A stretch of 64,000 bases of DNA from positions 988,216-1,052,215 of the forward strand of contig NZ_LMEE01000001.1 in NCBI RefSeq assembly GCF_001425305.1, written 5' to 3'. The notes beneath the pieces were generated by a model. The model did not search any database. It was not told the origin of the DNA and was given only the letters and a program-made list of their open reading frames with translations. Made by a program: the position numbers and the translations under genes. Origin of the DNA: Phenylobacterium sp. Root1290 (GTDB taxonomy: Bacteria; Pseudomonadota; Alphaproteobacteria; Caulobacterales; Caulobacteraceae). Below are positions 16,922-32,647 of this stretch, in pieces (the first letter of the stretch is position 1; every line of letters begins with the position of its first letter).

Positions 16922-18274
16922 TCAATCGTCCACCATGGCGCGGGCGGCGACGTCCGCGGCCGGGTCGAAGTCGGCGCGGGGATACTCCTTCCCGCGCTTG
17001 ACCGTCAGGGTGATGGTGCGCAGCGCCGCGATGTCCTTGGACGGGTCCTGGCTGGTGAACATCAGGTTGGCGAGCTTGCCGGCCTCGATCGTTCCGAAGT
17101 CCGGGGTCTTGCTGACGCCCAGCGCGCCGTTGCGGGTCGCCGCGACGATGGCCTGCATCGGCGAGAAGCCGGACTTGTCGACCAGCAGCTCCAGCTCCTC
17201 GTATAGCGCTGGATAGGCCGCGGCCGGGTTCGAGAACCCGTCGGTGCCGGCCGAGACGATCACCCCGGCCTTGAGCGCCTGGGCGGTCAGTTGGGCGGCG
17301 AGCTGCGTCGAGCAGTAGGGCTTGCTGGGCCGGTCCTTCATCGCCTCGTAGATCCGGACCGTGGCGTCTAGCACGACGCCGTCCTGCTGCATCTTGGCCA
17401 GCAGCGGGGCGACCTGCGGGTGCACGCCCTTGCCGAACTTCTCTTCCTGGACCGCGGCGCGACGATGGTAGCCGGTCGGGATCTGGTCGGAGACCTCATA
17501 GGCCAGCATGCAGACGTGGCTGACGGAGTCCGCGCCCGCGGCGAGCACTTCGGCCGGCGTGGCCGGAAAGACGGCGGCGTGGGCCCAGACCGGCACGCCC
17601 TGGCGATGGGCCTCGGCGGTGATGCGGGCGACTTCCGCGCCGGGCAGGTTCGCATAGATCTTGATCGCCGATGCGCCCGTGCCCTTGGCCTCGGCGACGG
17701 CCTGGCGGATGTCGGTGTCGGCGCTGATCGCCCGCATCCAGGGAACCTGGCCGCCGACTGCGCCCAGCGAGGCGGCGCCGACGCGGGGGTCGTCGAAGAA
17801 CGACGGGCCGGCCATCAGGGCCGCGTAATAGATGTCGGGACCGGGGATCTCGGCGATCCGCGTCGCGCGCGCCAGATCGGCGATGTTGCGCAGGTCGTCG
17901 GCCATGTCGCGGGTCGAGGTGATCCCGCTATAGAGGTCGCGCTTGAGTTGGGCCTCAGCGAAGCGGCGGTTGGGCGGCGTCGCCAGGTGCTGATGGCTGT
18001 CGGTCAGGCCCGGCAGCAGGTACTTGCCGGTCATGTCCACGACCCGCGTGGTCGGCGACAGCTTGAAGGCGATCTCGCCTTCCTTCCAGACGCGCTCGAT
18101 CCGCTCGCCGCGGACGAGGACGGTCATTCCCGCGCGGGCCGGCGCGCCGGTCCCATCGATCAGGGTGACGTTGCGATAGACGGTCTGGGCCTCGGCCGGC
18201 GGCTCTTGGGCGAGCGCAGCGGCGGGCGAGAGGGCGAGGACGGCGGCGAGCGCGGTCAGGCAGGAGCGGATCAT
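16922..18274 (-). CDS. Exported imidazolonepropionase-like amidohydrolase
   Basis: A 450-residue amidohydrolase-1 family protein with a signal peptide (to about LAQEP at 22-26). The metal ligands H94-Q-H96 lie in LPGLTDSHQHLATPP, with later ligands in PVWAHAAV and DSVSHVC, and Asp in SAGTDGFSNPAA. Secreted members of this group hydrolyse dipeptides such as Xaa-Pro or cyclic imides; the exact substrate is unknown. It is unrelated in detail to the YtcJ-like protein at 11670-13319. It lies 45 bases downstream of gltD on the same strand but has its own signal-sequence start and need not be part of that operon. Confidence 0.9.
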   Translation of the reverse strand: MIRSCLTALAAVLALSPAAALAQEPPAEAQTVYRNVTLIDGTGAPARAGMTVLVRGERIERVWKEGEIAFKLSPTTRVVDMTGKYLLPGLTDSHQHLATPPNRRFAEAQLKRDLYSGITSTRDMADDLRNIADLARATRIAEIPGPDIYYAALMAGPSFFDDPRVGAASLGAVGGQVPWMRAISADTDIRQAVAEAKGTGASAIKIYANLPGAEVARITAEAHRQGVPVWAHAAVFPATPAEVLAAGADSVSHVCMLAYEVSDQIPTGYHRRAAVQEEKFGKGVHPQVAPLLAKMQQDGVVLDATVRIYEAMKDRPSKPYCSTQLAAQLTAQALKAGVIVSAGTDGFSNPAAAYPALYEELELLVDKSGFSPMQAIVAATRNGALGVSKTPDFGTIEAGKLANLMFTSQDPSKDIAALRTITLTVKRGKEYPRADFDPAADVAARAMVDD

Positions 18275-18319
18275 GCCCCTGCCCTAGCTGCGTCGCCCGC
18301 CGGCCTCAACGCCTAAGCG

Positions 18320-19771
18320 TCAACGCGGGAGCTTGCTGGTTCCCATCAGGTACTCGTCGACCGCCTGGGCGCACTGGCGACCCTCGCGGATCGCCCAGAC
18401 GACCAGCGACTGGCCGCGGCGCATGTCGCCGCAGGAGAAGATGTTCGCCGAGGTGGTCTTGTAGTCGCTGACCGGCGCCTTGACGTTGCCGCGCGGGTCG
18501 AGCTCGGCGCCCGACTGGGCGATGAACTCGTCGTGGCGCGGGCCGACGAAGCCCATGGCCAGCAGGACTAGGTCGGCCTTGATCTCGAACTCGCTGCCGG
18601 CGACTTCCTGCAGACTCTGGCGACCGTCTTCGCCCATGACCCACTCGACGCGGACGCACTCGACCGCTTCGAGCTTGCCGTTCGAACCGATGAACCGCTT
18701 GGTCTGGACGGCGAAATCGCGATCGCAGCCCTCTTCATGGCTGGACGAAGTGCGCAGCTTCAGCGGCCAGTCGGGCCAGGTCAGCTGCTTGTTCTCGCGG
18801 GCCGGCGGCTGCGGCATGATCTCGAGCTGGGTCACCGACACCGCGCCGTGGCGGTTGGAAGTGCCGATGCAGTCCGAGCCGGTGTCGCCGCCGCCGATCA
18901 CGACGACATGCTTGCCGGTGGCCGAGATCCCGCCCGTCGGGGCGGCGCGCAGTTCGTCGTCGCCGGCGTTGCGCTTGTTCTGCTGGGTCAGGAAGTCCAT
19001 CGCGAAATGGACGCCGGCCAGCTCGCGGCCCGGGACCGGCAGGTCGCGCGGGTCTTCCGCGCCGCCCGCCATGACCAGCACGTCGTAGTCGTCCAGCAGG
19101 CGCTGCACGGAGACGGTCTTGCCGACCTCGAAGTTGGTCCGGAAGATCACGCCTTCGCCTTCCATCTGGGCGACGCGACGGTCGATCAGATGCTTCTCCA
19201 TCTTGAAGTCCGGAATGCCGTAGCGCATCAGCCCGCCGATCCGGTCGTTCTTCTCGAACACGGTCGGGGCGTGGCCGGCGCGGGCCAGCTGCTGGGCGCA
19301 GGCCAGGCCCGCAGGACCCGAGCCGACGACGGCGATGCGCTTGCCGGTGCCGCGCGGCGACATCTGCGGCTTGATCCAGCCTTCCTGCCACCCACGATCG
19401 ACGATCTCGCACTCGATCGTCTTGATGGTGACCGGCGTGTCGATGATGTTCAGGGTGCAGGACGCCTCGCAGGGCGCCGGGCACACGCGGCCGGTGAACT
19501 CCGGGAAGTTGTTGGTCGACTGGAGGTTATCCAGCGCCGTCTTCCACTGGTCGCGATAGACCAGATTGTTGAAGTCCGGGATCTGGTTGTTCACCGGGCA
19601 ACCCTGGTGACAGAACGGAATTCCGCAATCCATGCAGCGCGCGGCCTGCTTGGAAACGTCGGCCACCGGCATCGGGTGGACGAATTCCTTCCAGTTCTTC
19701 AGGCGCTCCTGAGGCGCCTCGTAAGTCCGTTCCTGGCGCTCGATCTCGAGAAAGCCGGTGACCTTACCCAT
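18320..19771 (-). CDS. gltD: Glutamate synthase (NADPH) small subunit
   Basis: A 483-residue subunit that carries electrons from NADPH through FAD and two Fe-S clusters to GltB. N-terminal cysteines C46, C49, C54 and C58 ([13 protein letters not shown]) and CPAPCEASC near residue 95-105 bind the clusters. FAD binding is shown by [21 protein letters not shown] (about 147-167) and NADPH binding by [13 protein letters not shown] (about 290-302). The start ATG at 19771 is 25 bases after the gltB stop, so the two are one operon in the order gltB-gltD. The length matches the family exactly. Confidence 0.97.
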   Translation of the reverse strand: MGKVTGFLEIERQERTYEAPQERLKNWKEFVHPMPVADVSKQAARCMDCGIPFCHQGCPVNNQIPDFNNLVYRDQWKTALDNLQSTNNFPEFTGRVCPAPCEASCTLNIIDTPVTIKTIECEIVDRGWQEGWIKPQMSPRGTGKRIAVVGSGPAGLACAQQLARAGHAPTVFEKNDRIGGLMRYGIPDFKMEKHLIDRRVAQMEGEGVIFRTNFEVGKTVSVQRLLDDYDVLVMAGGAEDPRDLPVPGRELAGVHFAMDFLTQQNKRNAGDDELRAAPTGGISATGKHVVVIGGGDTGSDCIGTSNRHGAVSVTQLEIMPQPPARENKQLTWPDWPLKLRTSSSHEEGCDRDFAVQTKRFIGSNGKLEAVECVRVEWVMGEDGRQSLQEVAGSEFEIKADLVLLAMGFVGPRHDEFIAQSGAELDPRGNVKAPVSDYKTTSANIFSCGDMRRGQSLVVWAIREGRQCAQAVDEYLMGTSKLPR

Positions 19772-19796
19772 AATGCTGTCCTCCGAACTTTCGTGA

Positions 19797-24440
<4,644 letters not shown>

Positions 24441-24500
24441 CAGGATACCTCGCTCTCAAAACTCAGGCGCGCGGGAAGGCCGGCTTTCGGCGACCGTTGT

Positions 24501-24521
24501 TGCGCGCAAATTCGGCGCGCA
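24501..24521 (-). promoter_or_regulatory. Inverted repeat upstream of gltB
   Basis: TGCGCGC and GCGCGCA are separated by an AT-rich 7-base centre. It sits 61 bases before the gltB start in a 141-base gap, where the promoter must be. It has the shape of a dimeric activator or repressor site. The protein that binds it cannot be named from sequence. Confidence 0.4.
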
Positions 24522-24581
24522 TTTACCCGGCAAGATCAGCCCTTGTCGATGGGCGTAAGCGCCCCGGTTTGAAAAGATTTT

Positions 24582-25727
<1,146 letters not shown>

Positions 25728-25783
25728 TCCCCACCTCCCCTGTTCTTGTGGTCATCGATAGTCAGAGTCGCTAGGCAGAGTGC

Positions 25784-26155
25784 ATGAGCAATCTGCGTGC
25801 CTGGACGTCCGCCGCCGCAATCTGCGGCTTTCTCGCCGTCGCGTTCGGCGCCTTCGCCGCCCATGGCGTGACCGATCCGAAAGCCAAGGAATGGATGCAT
25901 ACGGGGGCGACCTACGCCTTCCTGCACGCCTTGGCGGTCTTTGCGGCGGTGAGCGTGGTCAAGGCCGGCGGGCGACTGGCGCGGGTGACGCCGCCGCTGT
26001 TCCTGGCCGGCGTGGTGATCTTTTCAGGCTCGCTGTTCGCCATGGCGCTGGGCGCGCCGCGCTGGTTCGGGGCGATCACGCCAATCGGCGGGACGCTGTT
26101 CCTGATCGGCTGGGCGGTGCTGGCCTGGGCGGCGCTGCAGAAACCTCAGGACTGA
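25784..26155 (+). CDS. DUF423 membrane protein
   Basis: A 123-residue protein with four membrane helices. It has the DUF423 hallmarks: an N-terminal GFLAVAFGAFAAHGV, then a W(M/L)xTGxxYxxxHALA segment and the terminal TPIGGTLFLIGWAVLAWAAL. Function is unknown; family members are widespread small inner-membrane proteins. It is divergent from lldD with 56 bases between starts, and its end overlaps the convergent MFS gene by ten bases. Confidence 0.9.
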   Translation: MSNLRAWTSAAAICGFLAVAFGAFAAHGVTDPKAKEWMHTGATYAFLHALAVFAAVSVVKAGGRLARVTPPLFLAGVVIFSGSLFAMALGAPRWFGAITPIGGTLFLIGWAVLAWAALQKPQD

Positions 26156-27357
26156 GCCGGCTTCGGCAGGGCCAGAGCGCGAAGCGCCACCGCCGAGCCG
26201 ATCACCGCCAGAGCCATCACGATGGCCATCGGCCGCGGCGTGCCGTCGTGGAACGCGCCTGAAAGCGTGGCCGCGAGCGCCCCGACGCCGAACGAGGCGC
26301 CGCCCATCAGGGCCGAGACCGAGCCTGCGCGGCGGACATCGACGTTCAACGCCCCCGCCATGGTGTTGCCCTGCATGAATCCGTAGCTGGCCAGCAGCAG
26401 GAAGAGCAGCGGCAGGATGGTCCAGCGCTCTCCGATCCCCGTCAGCGCCGCCAGGGCCAGCGCGATCGAGGCGACGACCGCCGCGATGCTGGCGCGCGAC
26501 AGCACCTCGTCCGGCGTCGCGCGGCGCAGGAGGTAGCGGTTGACCTGGCTCGCGCCGATCACCGCCGCGGCGTTGAGGCCGAACACCCAGCCGAAGTGTT
26601 GGGGCGAGATCCCGTAGGTCCCGATCAGCAGGTCCGGCGAGGCGGAGATGTAGGTGAAGAGAGTCGCGCCGTTGAGCGCCCCAGCCAGGGCGTAGCCGAC
26701 CAGCCGCGGCTGGCGCAGCAGGGCGAGGTAGGCCCGCAGCGGACTTTCCGACGCCGCCTGGGCGGCGGTCTCGTCCGAACGGGATTCCTTGAGCCACAGC
26801 AGGGTCGCCACGCCGCAGCCGACGCCGAACAGCGCCAGCACCCAGAAGTTCAGCCGCCAGCCGCCGACGGTCAGCAGCAGGCCGCCCAGCATCGGGGCGA
26901 GAATTGGCGCAAGGCCCATGATCAGGGTCAGCAGCGAGAGCATGCGCGCCGTCTCTGTGTGGTTGAACCGGTCGCGCACGACCGCCCGCGCCACCACGCC
27001 GCCCGCGCAGCCGCCCAGCGCCTGGACGAAGCGCGCGGCGATCAGCATGTCGCCCGAGGTCGAGAGCGCACAGGCGATCGAGGCGGCGATGTAGATCACC
27101 ACGCCCACCAGAATCGGCCCGCGCCGACCAAAGCGGTCGGAGGCCGGTCCATAGAAGAACTGGCCGATCGCCATGCCCGCGAAGAACGCCGCCACCGTGC
27201 CCTGAGTCTGGGCGGCGCTGGCGTGCAGGTCCGCGCCGATCGACGGCAGGCTGGGCAGGTACATGTCGATCGACATGGGCGCGAAGGCGGTCAGCGCCCC
27301 GAGCAGGAACACCAGGCCCCAGGGGGTGCGGTCGGCGGCGGCTTGCTGGCTGGTCAT
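26146..27357 (-). CDS. Bcr/CflA-family MFS drug efflux transporter
   Basis: A 403-residue transporter with twelve predicted helices. LGALTAFAPMSIDMYLPSLPSIGADL at the N-terminus is the Bcr/CflA signature, followed by the motif A region GPASDRFGRRGPILVG and the motif C region in helix 5. Family members export drugs such as bicyclomycin and chloramphenicol, or sulfonamides and peptides, by proton antiport. It is divergent from the epoxide-hydrolase-like gene across 103 bases. No regulator is adjacent. Confidence 0.92.
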   Translation of the reverse strand: MTSQQAAADRTPWGLVFLLGALTAFAPMSIDMYLPSLPSIGADLHASAAQTQGTVAAFFAGMAIGQFFYGPASDRFGRRGPILVGVVIYIAASIACALSTSGDMLIAARFVQALGGCAGGVVARAVVRDRFNHTETARMLSLLTLIMGLAPILAPMLGGLLLTVGGWRLNFWVLALFGVGCGVATLLWLKESRSDETAAQAASESPLRAYLALLRQPRLVGYALAGALNGATLFTYISASPDLLIGTYGISPQHFGWVFGLNAAAVIGASQVNRYLLRRATPDEVLSRASIAAVVASIALALAALTGIGERWTILPLLFLLLASYGFMQGNTMAGALNVDVRRAGSVSALMGGASFGVGALAATLSGAFHDGTPRPMAIVMALAVIGSAVALRALALPKPAQS

Positions 27358-27460
27358 CAGGCCCTTCTAGCGCCATTCGCCGGGCAGGCGCCAAGCGAGG
27401 CTTGCCTTCCGCGCAAGGAACCCTGGCAAGCTGCGCCCAAACATTCGGAGGAAGCCCGCC

Positions 27461-28447
27461 ATGTCGTCCGCCCTCGCCCGCCAGATGCCCCCGGTACAGC
27501 ACGCCAAGGTCAATGGAATCGACATGGCCTATTACGAGGTCGGGCCGCGAGGTCAGGGCGTGCCGCTGATCTTCTGCCACGGCTTCCCCGAGCTCGCCTT
27601 CTCCTGGCGTCATCAGCTGGCGGCCTGCGAGGCGGCCGGCGTCTGGGCGATTGCGCCGGACCAGCGCGGCTATGGGCTGAGCTCGCGGCCGGAGGCGGTG
27701 ACCGACTACGACATGGAGCACCTGACCGGCGACCTGGTCGGACTGCTGGACCATCTGGGCGCGGCCAAGGGGGTGTTCGTCGGCCACGACTGGGGCGGGA
27801 TCGTCGTCTGGCAACTGCCGCTGATGCATCCGGACCGCGTGGCGGGGATCATCGGGCTCAACACCCCGTTCATGCGCCGCGCGCCGCTCGACCCGATCGA
27901 GGGCATGCGCAAGGTGTTCGGCGAGGACATGTACATCGTCTGGTTCCAGAAGCCGGCGATCGCCGACGCGGCCCTGGCCGCCGACGTGGACAAGACCATG
28001 CGCTTCTTCATGCGCAAGCCGGCCGCCGTGGAGCAGGCCGCCGCGCCGCCCGCCGGCGGCTCGACCTTCGCCTTCGGCGACGCGCTGAAGGCCTGGGACA
28101 AGAGCGACACCGCCAACCAGCTGCTGAACGCCGACGAACTGGCCGCCTTCGTCGAGACCTTCGAGGCCAGCGGCTTCACCGGCGGCATCAACTGGTATCG
28201 CAACTTCAGCCGCAACTGGGAGCGCTCGGCGGACTTCCCGACGCGGATCGACGGGATCCCCTGCCTGATGATCATGGCCGAGAAGGACGTGGTGCTGTCC
28301 CCGGCCATGGCCGACGGCATGGAGGATGTGATCGGCGACCTGGAAAAGGTGCTGATCAAGGACAGCGGCCACTGGACCCAGCAGGAGAAACCCGAAGAGG
28401 TGAACCGGCTCATCCTGGACTGGATGGAGCGCCGCTTCCCGAAGTAG
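27461..28447 (+). CDS. Epoxide-hydrolase-like alpha/beta hydrolase
   Basis: A 328-residue alpha/beta hydrolase. The nucleophile is Asp110 in GHD110WGG, the oxyanion motif is HGFPE (40-44) and the base is His304 in SGH304W. An Asp rather than Ser nucleophile points to epoxide hydrolase or haloalkane dehalogenase chemistry. The DQRGYGLSSRP segment and long lid (about 150-240) resemble epoxide hydrolases. The natural substrate is unknown. GGAGGAAG precedes the ATG. The prolyl iminopeptidase gene follows after ten bases, so both are probably co-transcribed. Confidence 0.88.
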   Translation: MSSALARQMPPVQHAKVNGIDMAYYEVGPRGQGVPLIFCHGFPELAFSWRHQLAACEAAGVWAIAPDQRGYGLSSRPEAVTDYDMEHLTGDLVGLLDHLGAAKGVFVGHDWGGIVVWQLPLMHPDRVAGIIGLNTPFMRRAPLDPIEGMRKVFGEDMYIVWFQKPAIADAALAADVDKTMRFFMRKPAAVEQAAAPPAGGSTFAFGDALKAWDKSDTANQLLNADELAAFVETFEASGFTGGINWYRNFSRNWERSADFPTRIDGIPCLMIMAEKDVVLSPAMADGMEDVIGDLEKVLIKDSGHWTQQEKPEEVNRLILDWMERRFPK

Positions 28448-28457
28448 ACTGGCGAGG

Positions 28458-29450
28458 ATGGAACGCTACACCCCGCCGCTCACCGTCTCGACCACCGCGC
28501 ACCGCAAGGGGCTGTTCCCGGACAACGAGCCCCATGCCTACGGCTGGCTGCCGACCGGCGGCCCGCACGAGATCTTCTATGAGGAGTGCGGCAATCCGAA
28601 CGGCAAGCCGTGCGTCATCCTGCACGGCGGCCCCGGCGGGGCGATCAACCCGACCATGCGCCGGTTCTTCAACCCGGCGAAGTGGCGGATGGCGCTGTTC
28701 GACCAGCGCGGCTGCGGCAAGTCGCGGCCCAACGCCAGCCTGGACGACAACACCACCTGGACGCTGATCGAGGACATCGAGCGGCTGCGCATCCACCTGG
28801 GCGTCGAGAAGTGGACCGTGTTCGGCGGGTCCTGGGGCTCCACCCTCGCCCTCGCCTACGCGATCACCCATCCGCACCGGGTCGAGGCGCTGGTGCTCCG
28901 CGGGGTGTTCCTGCTGACCCAGCGCGAGCTGCGCTGGTTCTACCAGGAAGGCGCCTCGATGCTGTTCCCGGACGCCTGGGCGCGGTTCTGCGCGCCGATC
29001 CCGGAAGCCGAGCGCGGCGACATGATGAGCGCCTTCCACAAGCGGCTCACCCATCCGGACCGTCGCATCCAGGCCGAGGCGGCCGCCGCCTGGAGCCAGT
29101 GGGAAGGCGACACGATCTCGATCCGCGGCCCCGAGGCGCGGCCCTCGAAGTTCAACGAGATCGACTTCGCAATCGCGTTCGCGCGGATCGAGTGCCACTT
29201 CTTCGCCAACGGCGGCTTCTTCAAGGAAGACAACTGGATCTTGAACAACATCGACAAGATCCGCGGCATCCCGGGCTGGATCGTCCAGGGCCGGTTCGAC
29301 GTGGTCACCCCGATGGACAGCGCCTGGCGGCTGAAGACCGCCTGGCCGGAAGCCAATTTCGACATCGTCTGGGACGCAGGCCACGCCTCGACCGAACCCG
29401 GCATCGTCGACGGCCTGGTGCGGGCGACTGACCAGGCGCTGAAGCTCTAG
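28458..29450 (+). CDS. pip: Prolyl iminopeptidase
   Basis: A 330-residue serine peptidase of family S33 that removes N-terminal proline from short peptides in the cytosol. It has HGGPGG (56-61), DQRGCGKS (82-89), nucleophile GGS125WGS, and a C-terminal DAGH. The length and the cap-domain signature (LRGVFLLTQRELRWFYQEGAS) are those of the proteobacterial Pip group. It follows the epoxide-hydrolase-like gene by ten bases. Its stop is 15 bases from the convergent rodA stop. Confidence 0.93.
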   Translation: MERYTPPLTVSTTAHRKGLFPDNEPHAYGWLPTGGPHEIFYEECGNPNGKPCVILHGGPGGAINPTMRRFFNPAKWRMALFDQRGCGKSRPNASLDDNTTWTLIEDIERLRIHLGVEKWTVFGGSWGSTLALAYAITHPHRVEALVLRGVFLLTQRELRWFYQEGASMLFPDAWARFCAPIPEAERGDMMSAFHKRLTHPDRRIQAEAAAAWSQWEGDTISIRGPEARPSKFNEIDFAIAFARIECHFFANGGFFKEDNWILNNIDKIRGIPGWIVQGRFDVVTPMDSAWRLKTAWPEANFDIVWDAGHASTEPGIVDGLVRATDQALKL

Positions 29451-29465
29451 CGCCTGGCAGGCCTC

Positions 29466-30620
29466 CTACATCAGCGCGCCCTTGCCGCTGGTGACTTCCG
29501 AATAGCGGTGGACGCGCACGGCCTGGACCAGGCCAAAGCCGATCATCACGGTCAGCATGACGGTGCCGCCGTAGGACAGCAGCGGCATCGGCACGCCCAC
29601 GACCGGCGCCAGGCCCATGACCATCGCCCCGTTGATCAGCACATAGAGCGCGAAGGTCGCCGTCGTCCCCGCCGCCGACAGCCGGCCGAAGTGCGAGTGG
29701 GCCAGGGCCGAGGTCCGCAGCGCCATGAAGATCACCGCCGCATAGAGGAAGAGCAGCGAGAAGCAGCCGAGGAAGCCGAACTCCTCCGCCAGGGTGGCGA
29801 AGATGAAGTCGGTCTGTTTCTCGGGCAGGAAGTTCAGCTGGCTCTGCGAGCCCAGGCCGTAACCCTTGCCGAAGAAGCCGCCGGACCCCAGCGCGATCTT
29901 GGACTGCAGGATGTGATAGCCCGAGCCCGAGGGATCGCTCTCCGGGTCCAGGAAGGTCAGCACCCGTTTGCGCTGGTAGTCGTGCAGCACGAACATGACC
30001 AGCGGCGGCACGGCCACCACGAAGGCGGCGATGCCCGCGAAGATGATCCGCCAGGAAAGGCCGGCCAGCACGACGATGGCCACCCCGGTCATGGCGATCA
30101 GCATGGCGGTGCCGAGGTCGGGCTGGTGCATGACCAGCACCGTCGGGGCGCCGATCATCGCCGCCGGGACCAGAAGCCACCAGGACAGGCGCGCGCTGTC
30201 GGCCGAGATGCCGTGGTAGAACCGCGCCAGCGCCAGCACGATGCCAAGCTTCATGATCTCGGAGGGCTGGAAGCTGAACGGCCCGAAGGCCAGCCATCTC
30301 TGCGCGCCCATGCGCACGTCGCCCACCACCTCGACGGCCACGAGCAGCAGCAAGCCTATGCCGTACAAGGGATAGGCAATGGCGAACCAGACCCGCAGGT
30401 CGATCATCGCCAGGCCGATCATCAGCACGAAGCAGAGCGCGAAGCGGCTCAGGTGTTTGGCGGCCCAGGGATCCCATGAGGACCCGGCGATGGAGAACAT
30501 CATCAACGCGCCGGCGCCGGCGATCAGGCACAGCGCCAGGGCGAACAGCCAGTCGATCTCCGCGATCTTGACGACCAGGCGGTCGCGTTCGCCAGGACGG
30601 GTCAGGGCGCTGACGGTCAT
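29466..30620 (-). CDS. rodA: Rod-shape SEDS peptidoglycan polymerase RodA
   Basis: A 384-residue SEDS-family glycosyltransferase with ten membrane helices that polymerises lipid II during cell elongation, paired with PBP2. The conserved region GYGLGSQSQLNFLPEKQTDFIFATLAEEFGFLG near residue 240-275 and the C-terminal GVPMPLLSYGGT motif are complete. Its start overlaps the mrdA stop by four bases (ATGA), ensuring coupled synthesis with its transpeptidase partner. It is the last gene of the mreB-mreC-mreD-mrdA-rodA cluster. Confidence 0.97.
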   Translation of the reverse strand: MTVSALTRPGERDRLVVKIAEIDWLFALALCLIAGAGALMMFSIAGSSWDPWAAKHLSRFALCFVLMIGLAMIDLRVWFAIAYPLYGIGLLLLVAVEVVGDVRMGAQRWLAFGPFSFQPSEIMKLGIVLALARFYHGISADSARLSWWLLVPAAMIGAPTVLVMHQPDLGTAMLIAMTGVAIVVLAGLSWRIIFAGIAAFVVAVPPLVMFVLHDYQRKRVLTFLDPESDPSGSGYHILQSKIALGSGGFFGKGYGLGSQSQLNFLPEKQTDFIFATLAEEFGFLGCFSLLFLYAAVIFMALRTSALAHSHFGRLSAAGTTATFALYVLINGAMVMGLAPVVGVPMPLLSYGGTVMLTVMIGFGLVQAVRVHRYSEVTSGKGALM

Positions 30621-32635
30621 ACTGCGCCTCCGGTGGTGGTGGTCGGCGCCGCCGGCGCGGCGGGAGCCGGCGCGGGAGCCGGGGTCACGGTCGGAGCTCC
30701 GGGCGCGACGCCTTCGGCCTCCATCGGTTCGGGCGCCTCGGGCATAGGCATCGCGGTCTCGATCCGCGAGCGCAGCTCGGGGTCCTTCATCAACGCCACG
30801 CGCATGACCTCACGGGCCCGCGGCGCGCCGGCGGTCGCGCCGCCCAGGCCGCCGTGCTCGACGATGACCGCCACGGCGTAGCGCGGGTCGTCCACCGGGG
30901 CGAAGGCGACGAACAGGTTGTGGTCCTTCAGCCGCCAGGTGACCCCGGCGCTGCTGCGCGAGGCCAGGCCCGCATAGGAGCGCACCTGGGCCGTACCGGT
31001 CTTGCCGGCCATCTGGATGTCTCCCAGGCCAAGCTGGCTCTGGCGATACGCGGTGCCGCCGGTGTCGTTGGCCACGGCCACCATCCCGCCGCGGACATAG
31101 TCCAGCTGTTCCTTGCTGAACGGCAGGTCGGGCGCGTCGTCGCCGTGGGGCATCTCCACCCCGCCGACCGACTTGATGAGCCGCGGGTTGAGCGCCTTCT
31201 TGCCGTTGGCCAGCCGCGCGGTCATCACCGCCAGCTGCAGAGCGTTCACCGCCACATAGCCCTGCCCGATGCCGTAGCTGACGGAGTCGCCCGGCTGCCA
31301 GACCGGCTCACGCTTGACGGCCTTGCGCTTCCACTCGCGCGAGCCGACGACGCCCTTCTTCTGGCCGGGAATGCCGATGTCGAAGATCTGGCCAAAGCCC
31401 ATGGCGTGGGCCGCCTTGGCGATCGGATCCGGCCCCATCCGCAGCGCCGTCTGATAGAAATAGACGTCGCAGGAGTTCTTGATGGCGTCGTGCATGTTCT
31501 GCGAGCCGTGCCCGCCATGCTTCCAGCAGCGCCAGGTGCGCCCGCCCCAGTACCAGCCGCCCGAGCAGTGGATCCTCACCTCCGGGTCGATGCCGGCGGT
31601 CAGCGCGGCCAGGGCCACGGTCGGCTTGAAGGTCGAGCCCGGCGGATAGGTCCCGGTCATCACCTTGTCGAGCAGCGGCTTGCGCTCGTACTGGGCCAGC
31701 GCCCGGTACTCCGGCCCCGACAGGCCCTTGACGAAGCGGTTGGCGTCGAAGCTCGGCGAGGAGGCCATGCACAGCAGGTCCCCGGTCCGGCAGTCCATCA
31801 TGACGATGGCCCCGCTCTCGTCGCCCATGACCTCGAGCGCGCGGTTCTGGACGTCGACGTCCAGGGTGAGTTCGATCCGCTTGCCCGGGGTGCTGGGGAT
31901 GTCCCCGGCCTCGTCCTGGCGGACCTCGCGGCCGTTGGCGTCGACCTCGACCTTGCGGGCGCCGGCCTTGCCGCGCAGGTCCAGGTCGAAGGCCTTCTCC
32001 ACGCCCTGGCGCCCGATCCGAAAGCCGGGGTTCAGAAGAATGGGATCGGAATTGGGCCCCGTCGGGGTGAGGTCCTCGCGGTTGACCTTGGCCACATAGC
32101 CGATGACGTGGGCGAAGGCGCCGCCGTGCGGGTAGACGCGAACCTCGCCCATGTCGGCGGTGACGCCCGGCAGTTCGGGCGCGCGGACATTGATGGCCGA
32201 AAACTCTTCCCAGCTCATGTCTTCGGCCACCGAGACGGGCACCCGCTTGGGGGTCTGCCGGATGTCCTTGATCAACCGCAGCTGACGCGCCTCGTCGAGG
32301 GGCACGAAGGTCGACAGGGTCTTGAGCGTGCCCTCGATGTCCGTGGAGTTGTCCTCGCGCGTGACCAGGAGCCGGAAGTTCGGGCGGTTCGAGGCGAGGA
32401 TCGCGCCGTTGCGGTCGACGATCAGGCCGCGCGGAGGCGGCACCAGGCGGAAGTTGAACTGGTTCGAGGCCGAGAGCTTCTCGTAGCGCTGGGTCTCGAT
32501 GATCTGCAGGTGCGCGAGCCGCGCTCCCAGCGCGCCGAGGCCCAGGCCCGCGATTCCGCCAAGCAGGAACATCCGGCGGTGGAAGACCCCCTGCCGTTCA
32601 TTGACCTCGGAGAAGAAGATCGACGGCTCGGCCAT
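30617..32635 (-). CDS. mrdA: Penicillin-binding protein 2 (elongasome transpeptidase)
   Basis: A 672-residue bitopic class B transpeptidase. It has one N-terminal membrane helix (about 22-44), a pedestal domain with PPPRGLIVDRNG (66-77), and the catalytic motifs S334TFK, S388CD and K545TG. The second motif reads SCD where many enzymes have SxN; PBP2 proteins commonly have SxD here. The last 45 residues are rich in Pro and Ala and probably disordered. It works with RodA, MreC and MreD in side-wall synthesis and is the mecillinam target. The rodA start overlaps its stop. Confidence 0.96.
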   Translation of the reverse strand: MAEPSIFFSEVNERQGVFHRRMFLLGGIAGLGLGALGARLAHLQIIETQRYEKLSASNQFNFRLVPPPRGLIVDRNGAILASNRPNFRLLVTREDNSTDIEGTLKTLSTFVPLDEARQLRLIKDIRQTPKRVPVSVAEDMSWEEFSAINVRAPELPGVTADMGEVRVYPHGGAFAHVIGYVAKVNREDLTPTGPNSDPILLNPGFRIGRQGVEKAFDLDLRGKAGARKVEVDANGREVRQDEAGDIPSTPGKRIELTLDVDVQNRALEVMGDESGAIVMMDCRTGDLLCMASSPSFDANRFVKGLSGPEYRALAQYERKPLLDKVMTGTYPPGSTFKPTVALAALTAGIDPEVRIHCSGGWYWGGRTWRCWKHGGHGSQNMHDAIKNSCDVYFYQTALRMGPDPIAKAAHAMGFGQIFDIGIPGQKKGVVGSREWKRKAVKREPVWQPGDSVSYGIGQGYVAVNALQLAVMTARLANGKKALNPRLIKSVGGVEMPHGDDAPDLPFSKEQLDYVRGGMVAVANDTGGTAYRQSQLGLGDIQMAGKTGTAQVRSYAGLASRSSAGVTWRLKDHNLFVAFAPVDDPRYAVAVIVEHGGLGGATAGAPRAREVMRVALMKDPELRSRIETAMPMPEAPEPMEAEGVAPGAPTVTPAPAPAPAAPAAPTTTTGGAV

Positions 32636-32647
32636 CGCTTCGGGACC

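Noticed and set aside
26024-28372. A 782-codon minus-strand frame running across two genes.
   Set aside because: It overlaps the epoxide-hydrolase-like gene in antisense and the MFS gene out of frame; composition is random-like.
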